Assembly (NCBI RefSeq): GCF_017976235.1
Contig: NZ_JACVHC010000011.1
Span: 20,626 to 84,625, forward strand
Origin: Pseudomonas anatoliensis
Lineage (GTDB): Bacteria > Pseudomonadota > Gammaproteobacteria > Pseudomonadales > Pseudomonadaceae
Length of the DNA: 64,000 nt
Direction: 5' to 3'
Of this stretch, positions 52,015 to 61,026 are shown piece after piece; position 1 is the stretch's first letter; the number at the start of each line of letters is the position of its first letter. Position numbers and translations under genes: made by a program. The notes beneath the pieces were generated by a model that was given only the letters and a program-made list of their open reading frames with translations, was not told the origin of the DNA and did not search any database.

Positions 52015-52027
52015 CAACGTTACCTAT

Positions 52028-52041
52028 CTGGACTAGACCAG
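52028..52041. promoter_or_regulatory. Candidate GntR/UTRA operator, regulator side
   Basis: CTGGACTAGACCAG has CTGG/CCAG arms around a CTAG core, 14 bases before the GntR start. It resembles TGGTnTAGACCA-type operators known for PhnF-like UTRA regulators. Confidence 0.5.
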
Positions 52042-52306
52042 CATTGTTTCGGGGCAAGACTGCACGACGATCACGCCGTTTCCATGTGCTGCAAGCCTAG
52101 GCAGTGCAGATGACCGAGAGATGACAAAACTGCTCAACGGTCGCACTCACGACTTGCAATACATCGGCCAAATCCCTGCCCTCCGGGGCTTTGGGCATGG
52201 TCTACGCTTATCGAGCAGCCGCCAAAACCGGGCAAATAAAAGGCCTGACGCAAGGCCACCGACATCAAAGTGTCATCCAGTCCCCTTAAATTGGCTCAGG
52301 TATTGC

Positions 52307-52318
52307 TGACCTAGACCA
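52307..52318. promoter_or_regulatory. Candidate GntR/UTRA operator, transporter side
   Basis: TGACCTAGACCA shares the eight bases CTAGACCA with the site near the regulator gene and lies about 47 bases before the binding-protein start. Confidence 0.45.
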
Positions 52319-52364
52319 ACACAAACCGCAATCGCAGCGTTGAACACGACCAAGGAGCTTCGGA

Positions 52365-53432
52365 ATGAAACAGCTTTTCCTGGCAACACTGTTAGGCTCG
52401 ACCATTGCTATGTGCACCGCCGCCATGGCAGCCGACACCGATCTGAAAACCCTCGAAGCCGCTGCGAAAGCGGAAGGCGCCGTCAACAGCGTCGGCATGC
52501 CCGATGACTGGGCCAACTGGAAAGGCACCTGGGCAGACCTTGCCAAGAATTACGGCCTGAAACACATCGACACCGACATGAGCTCGGCCCAGGAAATCGC
52601 CAAGTTCGCCGCAGAAAAAGACAACGCCAGCGCTGACATCGGCGACGTCGGTGCTGCCTTCGGCCCGATCGCGGTCAAGCAAGGCGTGGTGCAACCCTAC
52701 AAGCCAAGCACTTGGGATCAAATCCCGGACTGGGCCAAGGACAAGGACGGCAACTGGGCTCTGGCCTATACCGGCACCATCGCTTTCATCGTCAACAAAA
52801 AGCTGCTGCACGGTTCCGAAGTGCCAACCAAATGGGCTGACCTCAAGGGCGGCAAATACAAGGTTTCCATCGGTGACGTGAGCACCGCCGCACAAGCCGC
52901 CAACGGCGTTCTCGCCGCAGCACTGGCCAACGGTGGCGACGAGAAAAACATCCAGCCTGCCCTGCTGCTGTTCGCAGACATCGCCAAGCAAGGTCGTCTG
53001 TCGATGGCCAACCCGACCATCGCCACCATGGAAAAAGGCGAGATCGAAGTCGGCGTGGTCTGGGACTTCAACGGCCTGAGCTACAAAGCCAAGATGGCCA
53101 ACCCGGATGACTACGTGGTGCTGATCCCGTCCGACGGTTCGGTGATTTCCGGCTACACCACCATCATCAACAAGTACGCGAAAAACCCCAACGCCGCCAA
53201 GCTGACCCGCGAATACATCTTCAGCGACGCCGGCCAGACCAACCTCGCCCGCGGCAATGCGCGTCCGATCCGTGCCGAACACCTGCAACTGCCGGAAGAC
53301 GTGAAGGCCAAACTGCTGCCGAACGAGCAGTACAAAAAGGTCACCCCGATCAAGGACGCCGATGCCTGGGAAAAGACCTCGAAAGCCCTGCCACAGAAGT
53401 GGAACGAAGAAGTCATCGTAGAGATGAAGTAA
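52365..53432 (+). CDS. ABC transporter periplasmic substrate-binding protein
   Basis: A 355-residue secreted binding protein of the iron/spermidine/2-aminoethylphosphonate-like (type II) group. A signal peptide (KQLFLATLLGSTIAMCTAAMA) is followed by LKTLEAAAKAEGAVNSVGMP and an ALAYTGTIAFIVNKKLL segment characteristic of this group, and a late VWDFNGLSYKAKM. It is the first gene of the importer operon. The substrate is not directly shown. Confidence 0.88.
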   Translation: MKQLFLATLLGSTIAMCTAAMAADTDLKTLEAAAKAEGAVNSVGMPDDWANWKGTWADLAKNYGLKHIDTDMSSAQEIAKFAAEKDNASADIGDVGAAFGPIAVKQGVVQPYKPSTWDQIPDWAKDKDGNWALAYTGTIAFIVNKKLLHGSEVPTKWADLKGGKYKVSIGDVSTAAQAANGVLAAALANGGDEKNIQPALLLFADIAKQGRLSMANPTIATMEKGEIEVGVVWDFNGLSYKAKMANPDDYVVLIPSDGSVISGYTTIINKYAKNPNAAKLTREYIFSDAGQTNLARGNARPIRAEHLQLPEDVKAKLLPNEQYKKVTPIKDADAWEKTSKALPQKWNEEVIVEMK

Positions 53433-53440
53433 TCCTTCAT

Positions 53441-53525
53441 CTGTAGGAGCTGCCGCAGGCTGCGATCTTTTGATTTGGCTTTTAAAGGGCAAGATCAAAT
53501 GATCGCAGCCTGCGGCAGCTCCTAC
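53441..53525. repeat. REP-like inverted repeat, GCTGCGATCTTTTGAT family
   Basis: CTGTAGGAGCTGCCGCAGGCTG... faces ...CAGCCTGCGGCAGCTCCTACA inside the ABC operon, between the binding-protein and phosphatase-like genes. There it may lower downstream expression or stabilise the first part of the transcript. Confidence 0.85.
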
Positions 53526-53565
53526 ATCAATCGGTTCAAGTTTGGTTTTCGGAGTCAACGCCCCT

Positions 53566-54372
53566 ATGAAGCACAACGTCATCCTTGTCGTGCTCGACGG
53601 CCTCAGCCATGAAGTCGCGCGCCACGCCATGGGGCATCTGCAGGCTTACGTTGGCGCAGGACGCGCCGCGCTCTATCAGTTGGAGTGCGAGTTGCCGGCC
53701 CTGTCCCGACCGCTTTATGAATGCATTCTTACCGGCGTGCCGCCCATCGACAGCGGCATCGTCCACAACAATGTCTCGCGTCTGTCCAATCAGCGCAGCA
53801 TCTATCACTACGCCCGCGACGCCGGCCTGAAAACTGCCGCCGCGGCTTATCACTGGGTCAGCGAGCTGTACAACCGCTCGCCATTTGTGGCCGCACGCGA
53901 CCGCCACACCGACGATCCATCGCTGCCGATCCAGCACGGGCACTTCTACTGGAACGATCACTACCCGGATTCGCACCTGTTCGCCGATGCGGAGAACCTG
54001 CGCCTGCGCCACGCACCGAATTTCCTGCTGATCCACCCGATGAACATCGACGACGCCGGGCACAAGCACGGCCTCGACAGCTCGCAGTACCGCAACAGCG
54101 CACGCTCGGCCGACATCATCCTCGCCGACTATTTGCAGGGCTGGCTCGACGCGGGTTATCAGGTGCTGGTGACCGCCGACCACGGCATGAACAACGACCG
54201 CTCGCACAACGGCCTGCTGCCGGAAGAACGCCAAGTGCCGCTGTTCGTCCTCGGTGACGCCTTCAGCCTCAACGCAGACGCCGCCCCCAAGCAGACCGAA
54301 ATCTGCGGCACGGTCTGCGAACTGCTCGGCGTGCCCCATGACAAACCTGTGTGCCGGGAGCTGCTCAAGTGA
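53566..54372 (+). CDS. Alkaline-phosphatase-superfamily (nucleotide pyrophosphatase/phosphodiesterase-like) enzyme
   Basis: A 268-residue metal-dependent hydrolase. The N-terminal metal Asp is in ILVVLDGLS, the nucleophile Thr probably in ECILTGVPPIDSG, and later metal ligands in HPMNIDDAGHKHG and LVTADHGMNNDRSH. No signal peptide is present, so it acts in the cytoplasm, presumably on the imported compound (a phosphodiester or phosphonate is plausible). ATG 53566 is preferred over a start 24 bases earlier. Its stop overlaps the permease start as GTGA. Confidence 0.85.
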   Translation: MKHNVILVVLDGLSHEVARHAMGHLQAYVGAGRAALYQLECELPALSRPLYECILTGVPPIDSGIVHNNVSRLSNQRSIYHYARDAGLKTAAAAYHWVSELYNRSPFVAARDRHTDDPSLPIQHGHFYWNDHYPDSHLFADAENLRLRHAPNFLLIHPMNIDDAGHKHGLDSSQYRNSARSADIILADYLQGWLDAGYQVLVTADHGMNNDRSHNGLLPEERQVPLFVLGDAFSLNADAAPKQTEICGTVCELLGVPHDKPVCRELLK

Positions 54373-55214
54373 ACTCCATGACTCGCGGCAAATGGCTGGC
54401 AGCCCTGTGCCTGGTGCCCTTCGCTTTATTCTTTATCGTGTTCGAAATTGCCCCGCTGATCTGGGTAATGGTCAACAGCCTGCAATCGGAGGAGTTCGGT
54501 TGGGGCGTTGAAAACTTCACGAAAATCTTCAGTTCGAAATTCTATTTGCAAGCGATCCAGTACAGCCTCGAGATCAGTTTCTGGTCGAGCGTATTCGGCA
54601 TCATCATCGCCGTACTGGGTGCGTATTCCCTGCGCCGGGTTGACTCGAAACTGCGCAACTTTGTGAATGCCTTCGCCAACATGACCAGCAACTTTGCGGG
54701 TGTGCCGCTGGCTTTCGCTTTCATCATCCTGCTCGGTTTCAACGGCAGCATCACGATCATGCTCAAACAGGCCGGGATCATCGAGGACTTCAACCTGTAC
54801 TCGAAAACCGGGCTGATCATCCTCTATACCTACTTCCAGATTCCCCTCGGCGTGCTGCTGCTCTACCCGGCCTTCGACGCCTTGCGCGAAGACTGGCGCG
54901 AGTCCGCAGCGCTGCTCGGCGCCAACGGCTGGCAGTTCTGGCGACACATCGGCCTGCCGGTGCTGACCCCGGCACTGCTCGGTACTTTCGTGATCCTGCT
55001 GGCCAACGCCCTCGGCGCTTATGCCACGGTGTATGCGCTGACGACAGGTAACTTCAACGTGCTGCCGATCCGCATTGCCGCGATGGTGTCCGGCGATATT
55101 TCGCTCGATCCGAATCTGGCCAGTGCGCTGGCCGTGGTGCTGGTCGCGCTGATGACCATCGTCACCGTCGTGCATCAACTGCTGTTGAAGAGGAGCTACC
55201 ATGTCTCGCGTTGA
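54369..55214 (+). CDS. ABC transporter permease 1
   Basis: A 281-residue inner-membrane permease with about six helices. The conserved EAA loop reads AALLGANGWQFWRHIGLPVL (residues ~177-196). GTG 54369 overlaps the preceding stop by four bases; an ATG three codons later is an alternative. It overlaps the next permease gene by 14 bases. Confidence 0.9.
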   Translation: MNSMTRGKWLAALCLVPFALFFIVFEIAPLIWVMVNSLQSEEFGWGVENFTKIFSSKFYLQAIQYSLEISFWSSVFGIIIAVLGAYSLRRVDSKLRNFVNAFANMTSNFAGVPLAFAFIILLGFNGSITIMLKQAGIIEDFNLYSKTGLIILYTYFQIPLGVLLLYPAFDALREDWRESAALLGANGWQFWRHIGLPVLTPALLGTFVILLANALGAYATVYALTTGNFNVLPIRIAAMVSGDISLDPNLASALAVVLVALMTIVTVVHQLLLKRSYHVSR

Positions 55215-56001
55215 ATCCGGCCCGGTCGGCGTCTACCACCGCGTCGTGGTCTACCTGCTGTTCGCCATCCTCTTGCTGCCGCTGGTGGGCACGCTGATCT
55301 ACTCGATTGCCAGCAGTTGGTCAGCGACCATTCTGCCCAGCGGTTTTACCTTCAAGTGGTACCTCCAGTTGTGGAGCGACCCGCGCTTCCTCCACGCCTT
55401 CGGCCAGTCGCTACTGGTGTGTGTCGGCGCGCTGGTGCTGTCAGTGGTGCTGATCCTGCCGCTATTGTTCGTGGTGCATTACCACTTTCCGAAACTCGAT
55501 GCGCTGATGAACATCCTCATCCTGCTGCCGTTTGCGGTACCGCCAGTGGTGTCGTCCGTGGGCCTGTTGCAACTCTACGGTTCCGGGCCGATGGCGATGG
55601 TGGGCACGCCGTGGATTCTGATCGGTTGCTACTTCACCGTGGCGCTGCCGTTCATGTATCGGGCGATTACCAACAACCTGCAAGCGATCAACCTGCGAGA
55701 CCTGATGGACGCCGCGCAACTGCTCGGTGCCAGCACCTTCCAGGCGGCAGTTCTGGTGGTACTGCCGAACCTGCGCAAAGGTCTGATGGTGGCGTTGCTG
55801 CTGTCGTTCTCGTTCCTGTTCGGCGAGTTCGTGTTTGCCAACATCCTCGTCGGCACCCGCTACGAAACCCTGCAGGTCTATCTGAACAACATGCGTAACA
55901 GCAGCGGCCACTTCACCAGTGCGCTGGTTATCTCCTACTTCTTATTCGTGCTGGTCCTGACCTGGATCGCCAACATCTTGAACAAGGACAAAAGCGAATG
56001 A
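55201..56001 (+). CDS. ABC transporter permease 2
   Basis: A 266-residue inner-membrane permease with six hydrophobic helices and an EAA-type loop (DAAQLLGASTFQAAVLVVLP). ATG 55201 follows AGAGGAG within the end of permease 1. It overlaps the ATPase gene by ATGA. It pairs with permease 1 to form the channel. Confidence 0.92.
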   Translation: MSRVESGPVGVYHRVVVYLLFAILLLPLVGTLIYSIASSWSATILPSGFTFKWYLQLWSDPRFLHAFGQSLLVCVGALVLSVVLILPLLFVVHYHFPKLDALMNILILLPFAVPPVVSSVGLLQLYGSGPMAMVGTPWILIGCYFTVALPFMYRAITNNLQAINLRDLMDAAQLLGASTFQAAVLVVLPNLRKGLMVALLLSFSFLFGEFVFANILVGTRYETLQVYLNNMRNSSGHFTSALVISYFLFVLVLTWIANILNKDKSE

Positions 56002-56987
56002 GCTATGTCAGCGTCCAACATCTGCAGAAAAGTTATGCGGGCACTACCGTATTCAGCGATATCGACTGCGAAATCAACAAGGGCGAATTCGTCACCCTGC
56101 TCGGCCCTTCCGGGTGCGGCAAATCCACGCTGTTGCGTTGTATCGCCGGCCTGACATCGGTAGATGGCGGCAAGATACTGCTCGATGGCGTCGATATCGT
56201 GCCGCTCAGTCCGCAGAAGCGTGGCATCGGCATGGTGTTCCAGAGCTATGCGCTGTTCCCCAACATGACCGTGGAGCAGAACGTCGCGTTCGGCCTGCGC
56301 ATGCAAAAGGTCAACGCCGACGACAGCCACAAACGGGTTGCCGAGGTGTTGAAACTTGTTGAACTGAACGACTTCGCCGGCCGTTATCCACATCAACTGT
56401 CCGGTGGCCAATGTCAGCGCGTTGCCCTGGCCCGCTCGCTGGTGACTCGCCCGCGACTGTTGTTGCTGGATGAACCACTGTCGGCGCTTGATGCGCGAAT
56501 TCGCAAACACCTGCGCGAGCAGATTCGTCAGATCCAGCGCGAACTTGGCCTGACCACAATCTTCGTCACACACGATCAGGAAGAAGCGCTGACTATGTCT
56601 GACCGGATTTTCCTCATGAATCAGGGAAAAATCGTACAAAGTGGCGATGCTGAAACCCTGTATACGGCGCCGGTTGATGTGTTCGCTGCTGGCTTCATCG
56701 GTAACTACAACCTGCTCGACGCCGATGAAGCATCGAAGCTGTTGCAGCGCCCGATCAATCACCGCATCGCCATTCGCCCGGAAGCCATCGAGTTGAGCCT
56801 CAACGGCGAGCTCGACGCGCAGATACGCAGCCACAGCCTGCTTGGCAACGTCATCCGTTATCGCGTTGAAGCGCGCGGCGTGGAACTGGTAGTGGATGTG
56901 CTCAATCGCTCGGCCGCCGATCTGCATCCCGACGGTCAGCGTCTGGCGCTTTCCATCGATCCGACGGCCCTGTGTGAGGTAGCCTGA
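55998..56987 (+). CDS. ABC transporter ATP-binding protein
   Basis: A 329-residue ATPase of the spermidine/iron-type importers. Walker A GPSGCGKST is at residues 36-44, signature LSGGQ at 134-138, and Walker B LLLLDEP at ~155-161, with the switch His in FVTHDQEEA. The C-terminal ~90 residues form a short TOBE-type regulatory domain (HRIAIRPEAIELSL). It drives uptake through the two permeases. Confidence 0.94.
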   Translation: MSYVSVQHLQKSYAGTTVFSDIDCEINKGEFVTLLGPSGCGKSTLLRCIAGLTSVDGGKILLDGVDIVPLSPQKRGIGMVFQSYALFPNMTVEQNVAFGLRMQKVNADDSHKRVAEVLKLVELNDFAGRYPHQLSGGQCQRVALARSLVTRPRLLLLDEPLSALDARIRKHLREQIRQIQRELGLTTIFVTHDQEEALTMSDRIFLMNQGKIVQSGDAETLYTAPVDVFAAGFIGNYNLLDADEASKLLQRPINHRIAIRPEAIELSLNGELDAQIRSHSLLGNVIRYRVEARGVELVVDVLNRSAADLHPDGQRLALSIDPTALCEVA

Positions 56988-57021
56988 TGACTTTGCTGAC
57001 GTTGAAGAGAGAATCGCACTG

Positions 57022-57675
57022 ATGGCCCTGGCAATTTTTGATCTGGACGAAACCCTGATTCACGGCGACTGCGCCACCCTCTGGAGCGAGCAGATGGGAC
57101 GCTTGGGGTGGGTCGACCCCGAGTCGTTCATGCGCAAGAACAACGAGCTGATGGATGCCTACAGCCATGGCAAATTGCGCATGGAAGATTACATGGAGTT
57201 CAGCCTCGAGCCGTTGATCGGCCGCACGCCGGAAGAGGTCGAGCACCTGGTCGGCCCGTGGGTGGAAGACTTCATCGAGCCGATCATCTTCAGCGACGCG
57301 ACCAAAACCATCGCCGCCCACCGCAAGGCCGGCGACCGGATTCTGGTGATCTCGGCGTCGGGCACGCACCTGGTCAGGCCGATTGCCGATCGATTGGGCA
57401 TCGACGAAATTCTCGGCATCGAACTGGAAGTCGCGCACGGCGTGTACAGCGGTCACACCGTCGGGACCCTGACCTACCGCGAAGGCAAGATCACCCGTTT
57501 GCTGGAATGGCTGGATGCCGAAGAAGAAAATCTGGAGGGCGCGAGTTTCTATTCCGACTCACGCAATGACCTGCCGTTGTTACTGAAGGTGGATTTCCCG
57601 CACGTGGTCAACCCGGATCCAGTGTTGCTTGAGCATGCCGAAAAGGCCGGCTGGCCAATCCACATCTGGAAGTAA
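57022..57675 (+). CDS. HAD-IB family phosphatase
   Basis: A 217-residue haloacid dehalogenase-type phosphatase. Motif I is FDLDETL (nucleophile D7, acid D9), motif II lies in ILVISASGTHLV, and motif IV in FYSDSRNDLPLL. The subgroup includes SerB-like phosphoserine and other small phosphatases. It lies 34 bases after the ATPase gene and may belong to the operon, acting on the product of the phosphatase-like enzyme; this is inferred from position only. Confidence 0.85.
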   Translation: MALAIFDLDETLIHGDCATLWSEQMGRLGWVDPESFMRKNNELMDAYSHGKLRMEDYMEFSLEPLIGRTPEEVEHLVGPWVEDFIEPIIFSDATKTIAAHRKAGDRILVISASGTHLVRPIADRLGIDEILGIELEVAHGVYSGHTVGTLTYREGKITRLLEWLDAEEENLEGASFYSDSRNDLPLLLKVDFPHVVNPDPVLLEHAEKAGWPIHIWK

Positions 57676-57679
57676 AAAA

Positions 57680-57763
57680 CAAAAGATCGCAGCCTTCGGC
57701 AGCTCCTACAGGGCGTTCACTTTGCCAATGTAGGAGCTGCCGAAGGCTGCGATCTTTTGATCT
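57680..57763. repeat. REP-like inverted repeat, GCTGCGATCTTTTGAT family
   Basis: CAAAAGATCGCAGCCTTCGGCAGCTCCTAC faces GTAGGAGCTGCCGAAGGCTGCGATCTTTTG between convergent genes. Confidence 0.88.
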
Positions 57764-57772
57764 TGCCGTTCT

Positions 57773-58735
57773 TCAGCTAAGGCTGTCGTCAATCACCAAA
57801 ACCAGTTTCCCCGAAACGGTATTGCTCGCCAGCTCCGCAAACGCCGCCTCCGCATCTTTCACCGGGAAAGCCTTTGCCAATTGCGGTTTCAACCGCCCTT
57901 CGGCAAACAGCGGCCACACATGCTGGCTCAGGTCACTGAACAGATCCGCCTTGAACTGATCGTTACGACTGCGCAATGTCGAGCCGAGCAGTTGCACGCG
58001 CTTGGCCAACACTTGCGCCAGATCCAGCTTCGCCTCGCGGCCGCCCATCAGACCGATCAACACCCAGCGTCCATCCAGCGCCATCAGCTTGAGATTCAGC
58101 GCCGAATAATTGCCACCGACCGGATCGAGAATGACGTCGAACGGGCCAAAGTCGCGCAAGCTTTCCAGATCATCCGTGCGCACTACCCCGCCCTGCGCCC
58201 CCAGACTTTCACAGTAGGCCAATCGCTCGGCCGAACCGACGCTGACCCAGCACGGATTGCCGAACGCCTTGCACAGCTGAATGGCGGCTGAACCGATTCC
58301 ACTCGCTCCGGCGTGCAAGAGAACTTTCTCACCCGGTTTGAGCGCCGCAAGTTGAAACACATTCAGCCAGACTGTTGCGTAAACCTCAGGCAATGCCGCC
58401 GCTTCGATCAGCGAAACACCTTCCGGAACCGGCAGCACATGCCGCCCGTCGACCACCACCTCTTCGGCCATCCCGCCCCCGGCCAGCAAGGCGCAAACCC
58501 TGTCGCCTACCTGCCAGGACGAACCTGCGCCGACCTCGCTGATCACCCCCGAGCACTCAAGACCGAGTACTTGGCTGGCACCTGGCGGAGGAGGATAAAG
58601 CCCTGCCTTCTGTAATAAATCGGCTCGATTGAGGCCCGCTGCCGCCACGCGAATGCGAACTTGTCCTACATCACATGTAGGACTCGGCTCTTCAACCCAT
58701 GCCACTTGACCTTCCACGCCTTGCAATGCCTTCAC
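57773..58735 (-). CDS. NAD(P)H-quinone oxidoreductase-like zinc-independent MDR protein
   Basis: A 320-residue medium-chain dehydrogenase/reductase of the quinone oxidoreductase (Qor/TP53I3-like) type. The family pattern is visible: AGLNRADLLQKAGLYPPPPGAS, VLGLECSGVI, the nucleotide-binding VLLHAGASGIGSAAIQL (residues ~140-156) and AKRVQLLGSTLRSR. There are no structural-zinc cysteines. It probably reduces quinones or enones with NADPH. It is divergent from prc. Confidence 0.9.
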   Translation of the reverse strand: MKALQGVEGQVAWVEEPSPTCDVGQVRIRVAAAGLNRADLLQKAGLYPPPPGASQVLGLECSGVISEVGAGSSWQVGDRVCALLAGGGMAEEVVVDGRHVLPVPEGVSLIEAAALPEVYATVWLNVFQLAALKPGEKVLLHAGASGIGSAAIQLCKAFGNPCWVSVGSAERLAYCESLGAQGGVVRTDDLESLRDFGPFDVILDPVGGNYSALNLKLMALDGRWVLIGLMGGREAKLDLAQVLAKRVQLLGSTLRSRNDQFKADLFSDLSQHVWPLFAEGRLKPQLAKAFPVKDAEAAFAELASNTVSGKLVLVIDDSLS

Positions 58736-58761
58736 AGTGCCTCCATAGTGAGTCTGGACTG

Positions 58762-58789
58762 AGCCCGAAGCTGTAGCGCCGGGCTTTTT
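58762..58789 (+). terminator. Terminator-like stem-loop upstream of prc
   Basis: AGCCCG / CGGGCT stem with a 12-base loop followed by TTTTT on the plus strand. No plus-strand gene ends here, so it could stop read-through or act as an attenuator in the prc leader. Confidence 0.45.
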
Positions 58790-58840
58790 GCATTATGCGA
58801 CCGGCTCTTGTAGAACCGGCGACTTCAAAGACGGCCTAAT

Positions 58841-60958
58841 ATGCGTTATCAATTGTCCCCGCGTCGAATCAGCATGAAGCATTTGCTCCCCAGCACCGCC
58901 CTAGCACTTTTCATCGGTATCGGCCTGTTGCCGGTGTCGGGCAATACATTCGCAGCCAACAGCTGGGACAAGTTACAGCCTGATCGCGACGAAGTGATCG
59001 CCAGCCTGAACGTCGTCGAGTTGCTCAAGCGTCACCACTACAGCAAGCCGCCGCTCGACGATGCGCGCTCGGTAATCATCTACGACAGCTACCTCAAGCT
59101 GCTGGATCCGTCGCGCAGCTACTTCATGGCCAGCGACATCGCCGAATTCGACAAGTGGAAGACCCAGTTCGACGACTTCCTCAAAAGCGGCGACCTCAAC
59201 GCCGGGTTCACCATCTACAAGCGCTATCTGGATCGCGTCAAATCGCGTCTGGACTTCGCCCTTGCCGAGCTGAACAAAGGCGTCGACAAGATGGACTTCA
59301 ACACCAAGGAAACCTTGCTGATTGATCGCAAGGACGCACCTTGGCTCAAATCCACCGCCGAACTCGACGACCTGTGGCGCAAACGCGTCAAGGACGAAGT
59401 CCTGCGGATGAAGATCGCCGGCAAAGAGCCCAAGCAGATCCAGGAAACCCTGACCAAGCGCTACAAGAATCAATTGTCGCGTCTGGATCAGACCCGTCCG
59501 GAAGACATCTTCCAGGCGTACATCAACACCTTCGCCATGTCCTACGATCCGCACACCAACTATCTGTCGCCGGATAACGCGGAAAACTTCGACATCAACA
59601 TGAGCCTGTCCCTCGAGGGCATCGGCGCCGTGTTGCAGAGCGACAACGATCAGGTGAAAGTCGTGCGTCTGGTGCCAGCAGGCCCGGCCGACAAGACCAA
59701 AATGGTGGCTCCGGCCGACAAGATCATCGGTGTTGCCCAAGGCAACAAAGAGATGGTCGACGTGGTCGGCTGGCGTCTGGACGAAGTGGTCAAGCTGATC
59801 CGCGGTCCGAAAGGCACCGTGGTGCGCCTGGAAGTGATTCCGGCCAGCAATGCACCGAACGACCAGACCACCAAGATCGTGCCGATTACCCGTGAAGCGG
59901 TGAAGCTCGAAGACCAGGCCGTGAAAAAATCCGTGCTGAACCTGAAACAGGACGGCAAGGATTACAAACTCGGCGTGATCGAGATTCCAGCCTTCTACCT
60001 CGACTTCAAGGCGTTCCGTGCCGGTGATCCGGATTACAAGAGCACCACCCGTGACGTCAAGAAACTGCTGACCGAACTGCAGAAAGACAAAGTCGACGGC
60101 GTGGTGATCGACCTTCGCAACAACGGCGGCGGTTCCCTGCAGGAAGCCACCGAGCTGACCAGCCTGTTCATCGACAAGGGCCCGACCGTGCTGGTGCGTA
60201 ATGCTGATGGCCGTGTCGACGTGCTGGAAGATGAAAACCCGGGCGCGTTCTACAAAGGTCCGATGGCACTGTTGGTCAACCGCCTGTCCGCCTCGGCTTC
60301 GGAGATCTTCGCCGGCGCCATGCAGGACTACCACCGTGCACTGATCATCGGCGGCCAGACCTTCGGTAAAGGCACCGTGCAGACCATTCAGCCGCTGAAC
60401 CATGGCGAACTGAAACTGACCCTAGCCAAGTTCTACCGGGTTTCCGGTCAGAGCACCCAGCATCAGGGCGTCCTGCCGGACATCGACTACCCGTCGCTGA
60501 TCGACACCAAGGAAATCGGCGAGAGCGCCCTGCCGGAAGCCATGCCGTGGGATACCATCCGCGCGGCGATCAAACCGGCAGCCGATCCGTTCAAACCGTA
60601 CCTGGCACAGCTCAAGTCCGAACATGACACGCGCACCGCCAAGGATGCCGAGTTCGTGTTCATCCGTGACAAGCTGGCCCTGGCGCAGAAACTGATGCTG
60701 GAAAAAACCGTCAGCCTCAACGAAGCCGACCGCCGTGCCCAGCATGCCGACATCGATGCCAAGCAACTGGTGATGGAGAACATCCGTCGCAAGGCCAAGG
60801 GCGAAGAGCCGCTCAAAGAGCTGAAGAAAGAAGACGAGGATGCTCTCGCCGCAGCCGAGCCGGACAAGGTCAAACCAGAAGACGACGCTTACCTGAGCGA
60901 AACCGGGCGCGTGCTGCTGGACTACCTGAAGCTGAGCAACCAGGTCGCGAAGAAGTAA
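58841..60958 (+). CDS. prc: Carboxy-terminal processing (tail-specific) protease Prc
   Basis: A 705-residue periplasmic S41 protease that trims envelope proteins. An N-terminal signal (HLLPSTALALFIGIGLLPVSGNTFA) is followed by a helical domain, a PDZ domain (~residues 240-330), and the S41 core with the Ser/Lys dyad: S485 in RLSASASE and K510 in TFGKGT. A C-terminal Lys/Glu-rich helical region ends the protein. ATG 58841 gives a slightly long leader; ATG 58874 (MKHLLPS) is an equally possible start. In pseudomonads this protease (AlgO/Prc) can act on anti-sigma factors. Confidence 0.95.
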   Translation: MRYQLSPRRISMKHLLPSTALALFIGIGLLPVSGNTFAANSWDKLQPDRDEVIASLNVVELLKRHHYSKPPLDDARSVIIYDSYLKLLDPSRSYFMASDIAEFDKWKTQFDDFLKSGDLNAGFTIYKRYLDRVKSRLDFALAELNKGVDKMDFNTKETLLIDRKDAPWLKSTAELDDLWRKRVKDEVLRMKIAGKEPKQIQETLTKRYKNQLSRLDQTRPEDIFQAYINTFAMSYDPHTNYLSPDNAENFDINMSLSLEGIGAVLQSDNDQVKVVRLVPAGPADKTKMVAPADKIIGVAQGNKEMVDVVGWRLDEVVKLIRGPKGTVVRLEVIPASNAPNDQTTKIVPITREAVKLEDQAVKKSVLNLKQDGKDYKLGVIEIPAFYLDFKAFRAGDPDYKSTTRDVKKLLTELQKDKVDGVVIDLRNNGGGSLQEATELTSLFIDKGPTVLVRNADGRVDVLEDENPGAFYKGPMALLVNRLSASASEIFAGAMQDYHRALIIGGQTFGKGTVQTIQPLNHGELKLTLAKFYRVSGQSTQHQGVLPDIDYPSLIDTKEIGESALPEAMPWDTIRAAIKPAADPFKPYLAQLKSEHDTRTAKDAEFVFIRDKLALAQKLMLEKTVSLNEADRRAQHADIDAKQLVMENIRRKAKGEEPLKELKKEDEDALAAAEPDKVKPEDDAYLSETGRVLLDYLKLSNQVAKK

Positions 60959-61026
60959 GGTGATGGCGATTTAATGCTGACGATCCCCGGATCGTCATCA
61001 AACAGTCATCATTCTGTCGTGCAATA

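Larger units (their letters stand above)
52015..52364. other. Divergent control region between GntR/UTRA gene and ABC operon
   Basis: About 350 bases with no coding sequence I trust. It contains two related operator-like sites, at 52028-52041 near the regulator start and at 52307-52318 near the binding-protein start. Confidence 0.65.

Noticed and set aside
2288..57763. Regularly recurring repeats as a CRISPR array
   Set aside because: The repeats are dispersed, palindromic pairs between genes, with no regular spacer pattern and no cas genes.
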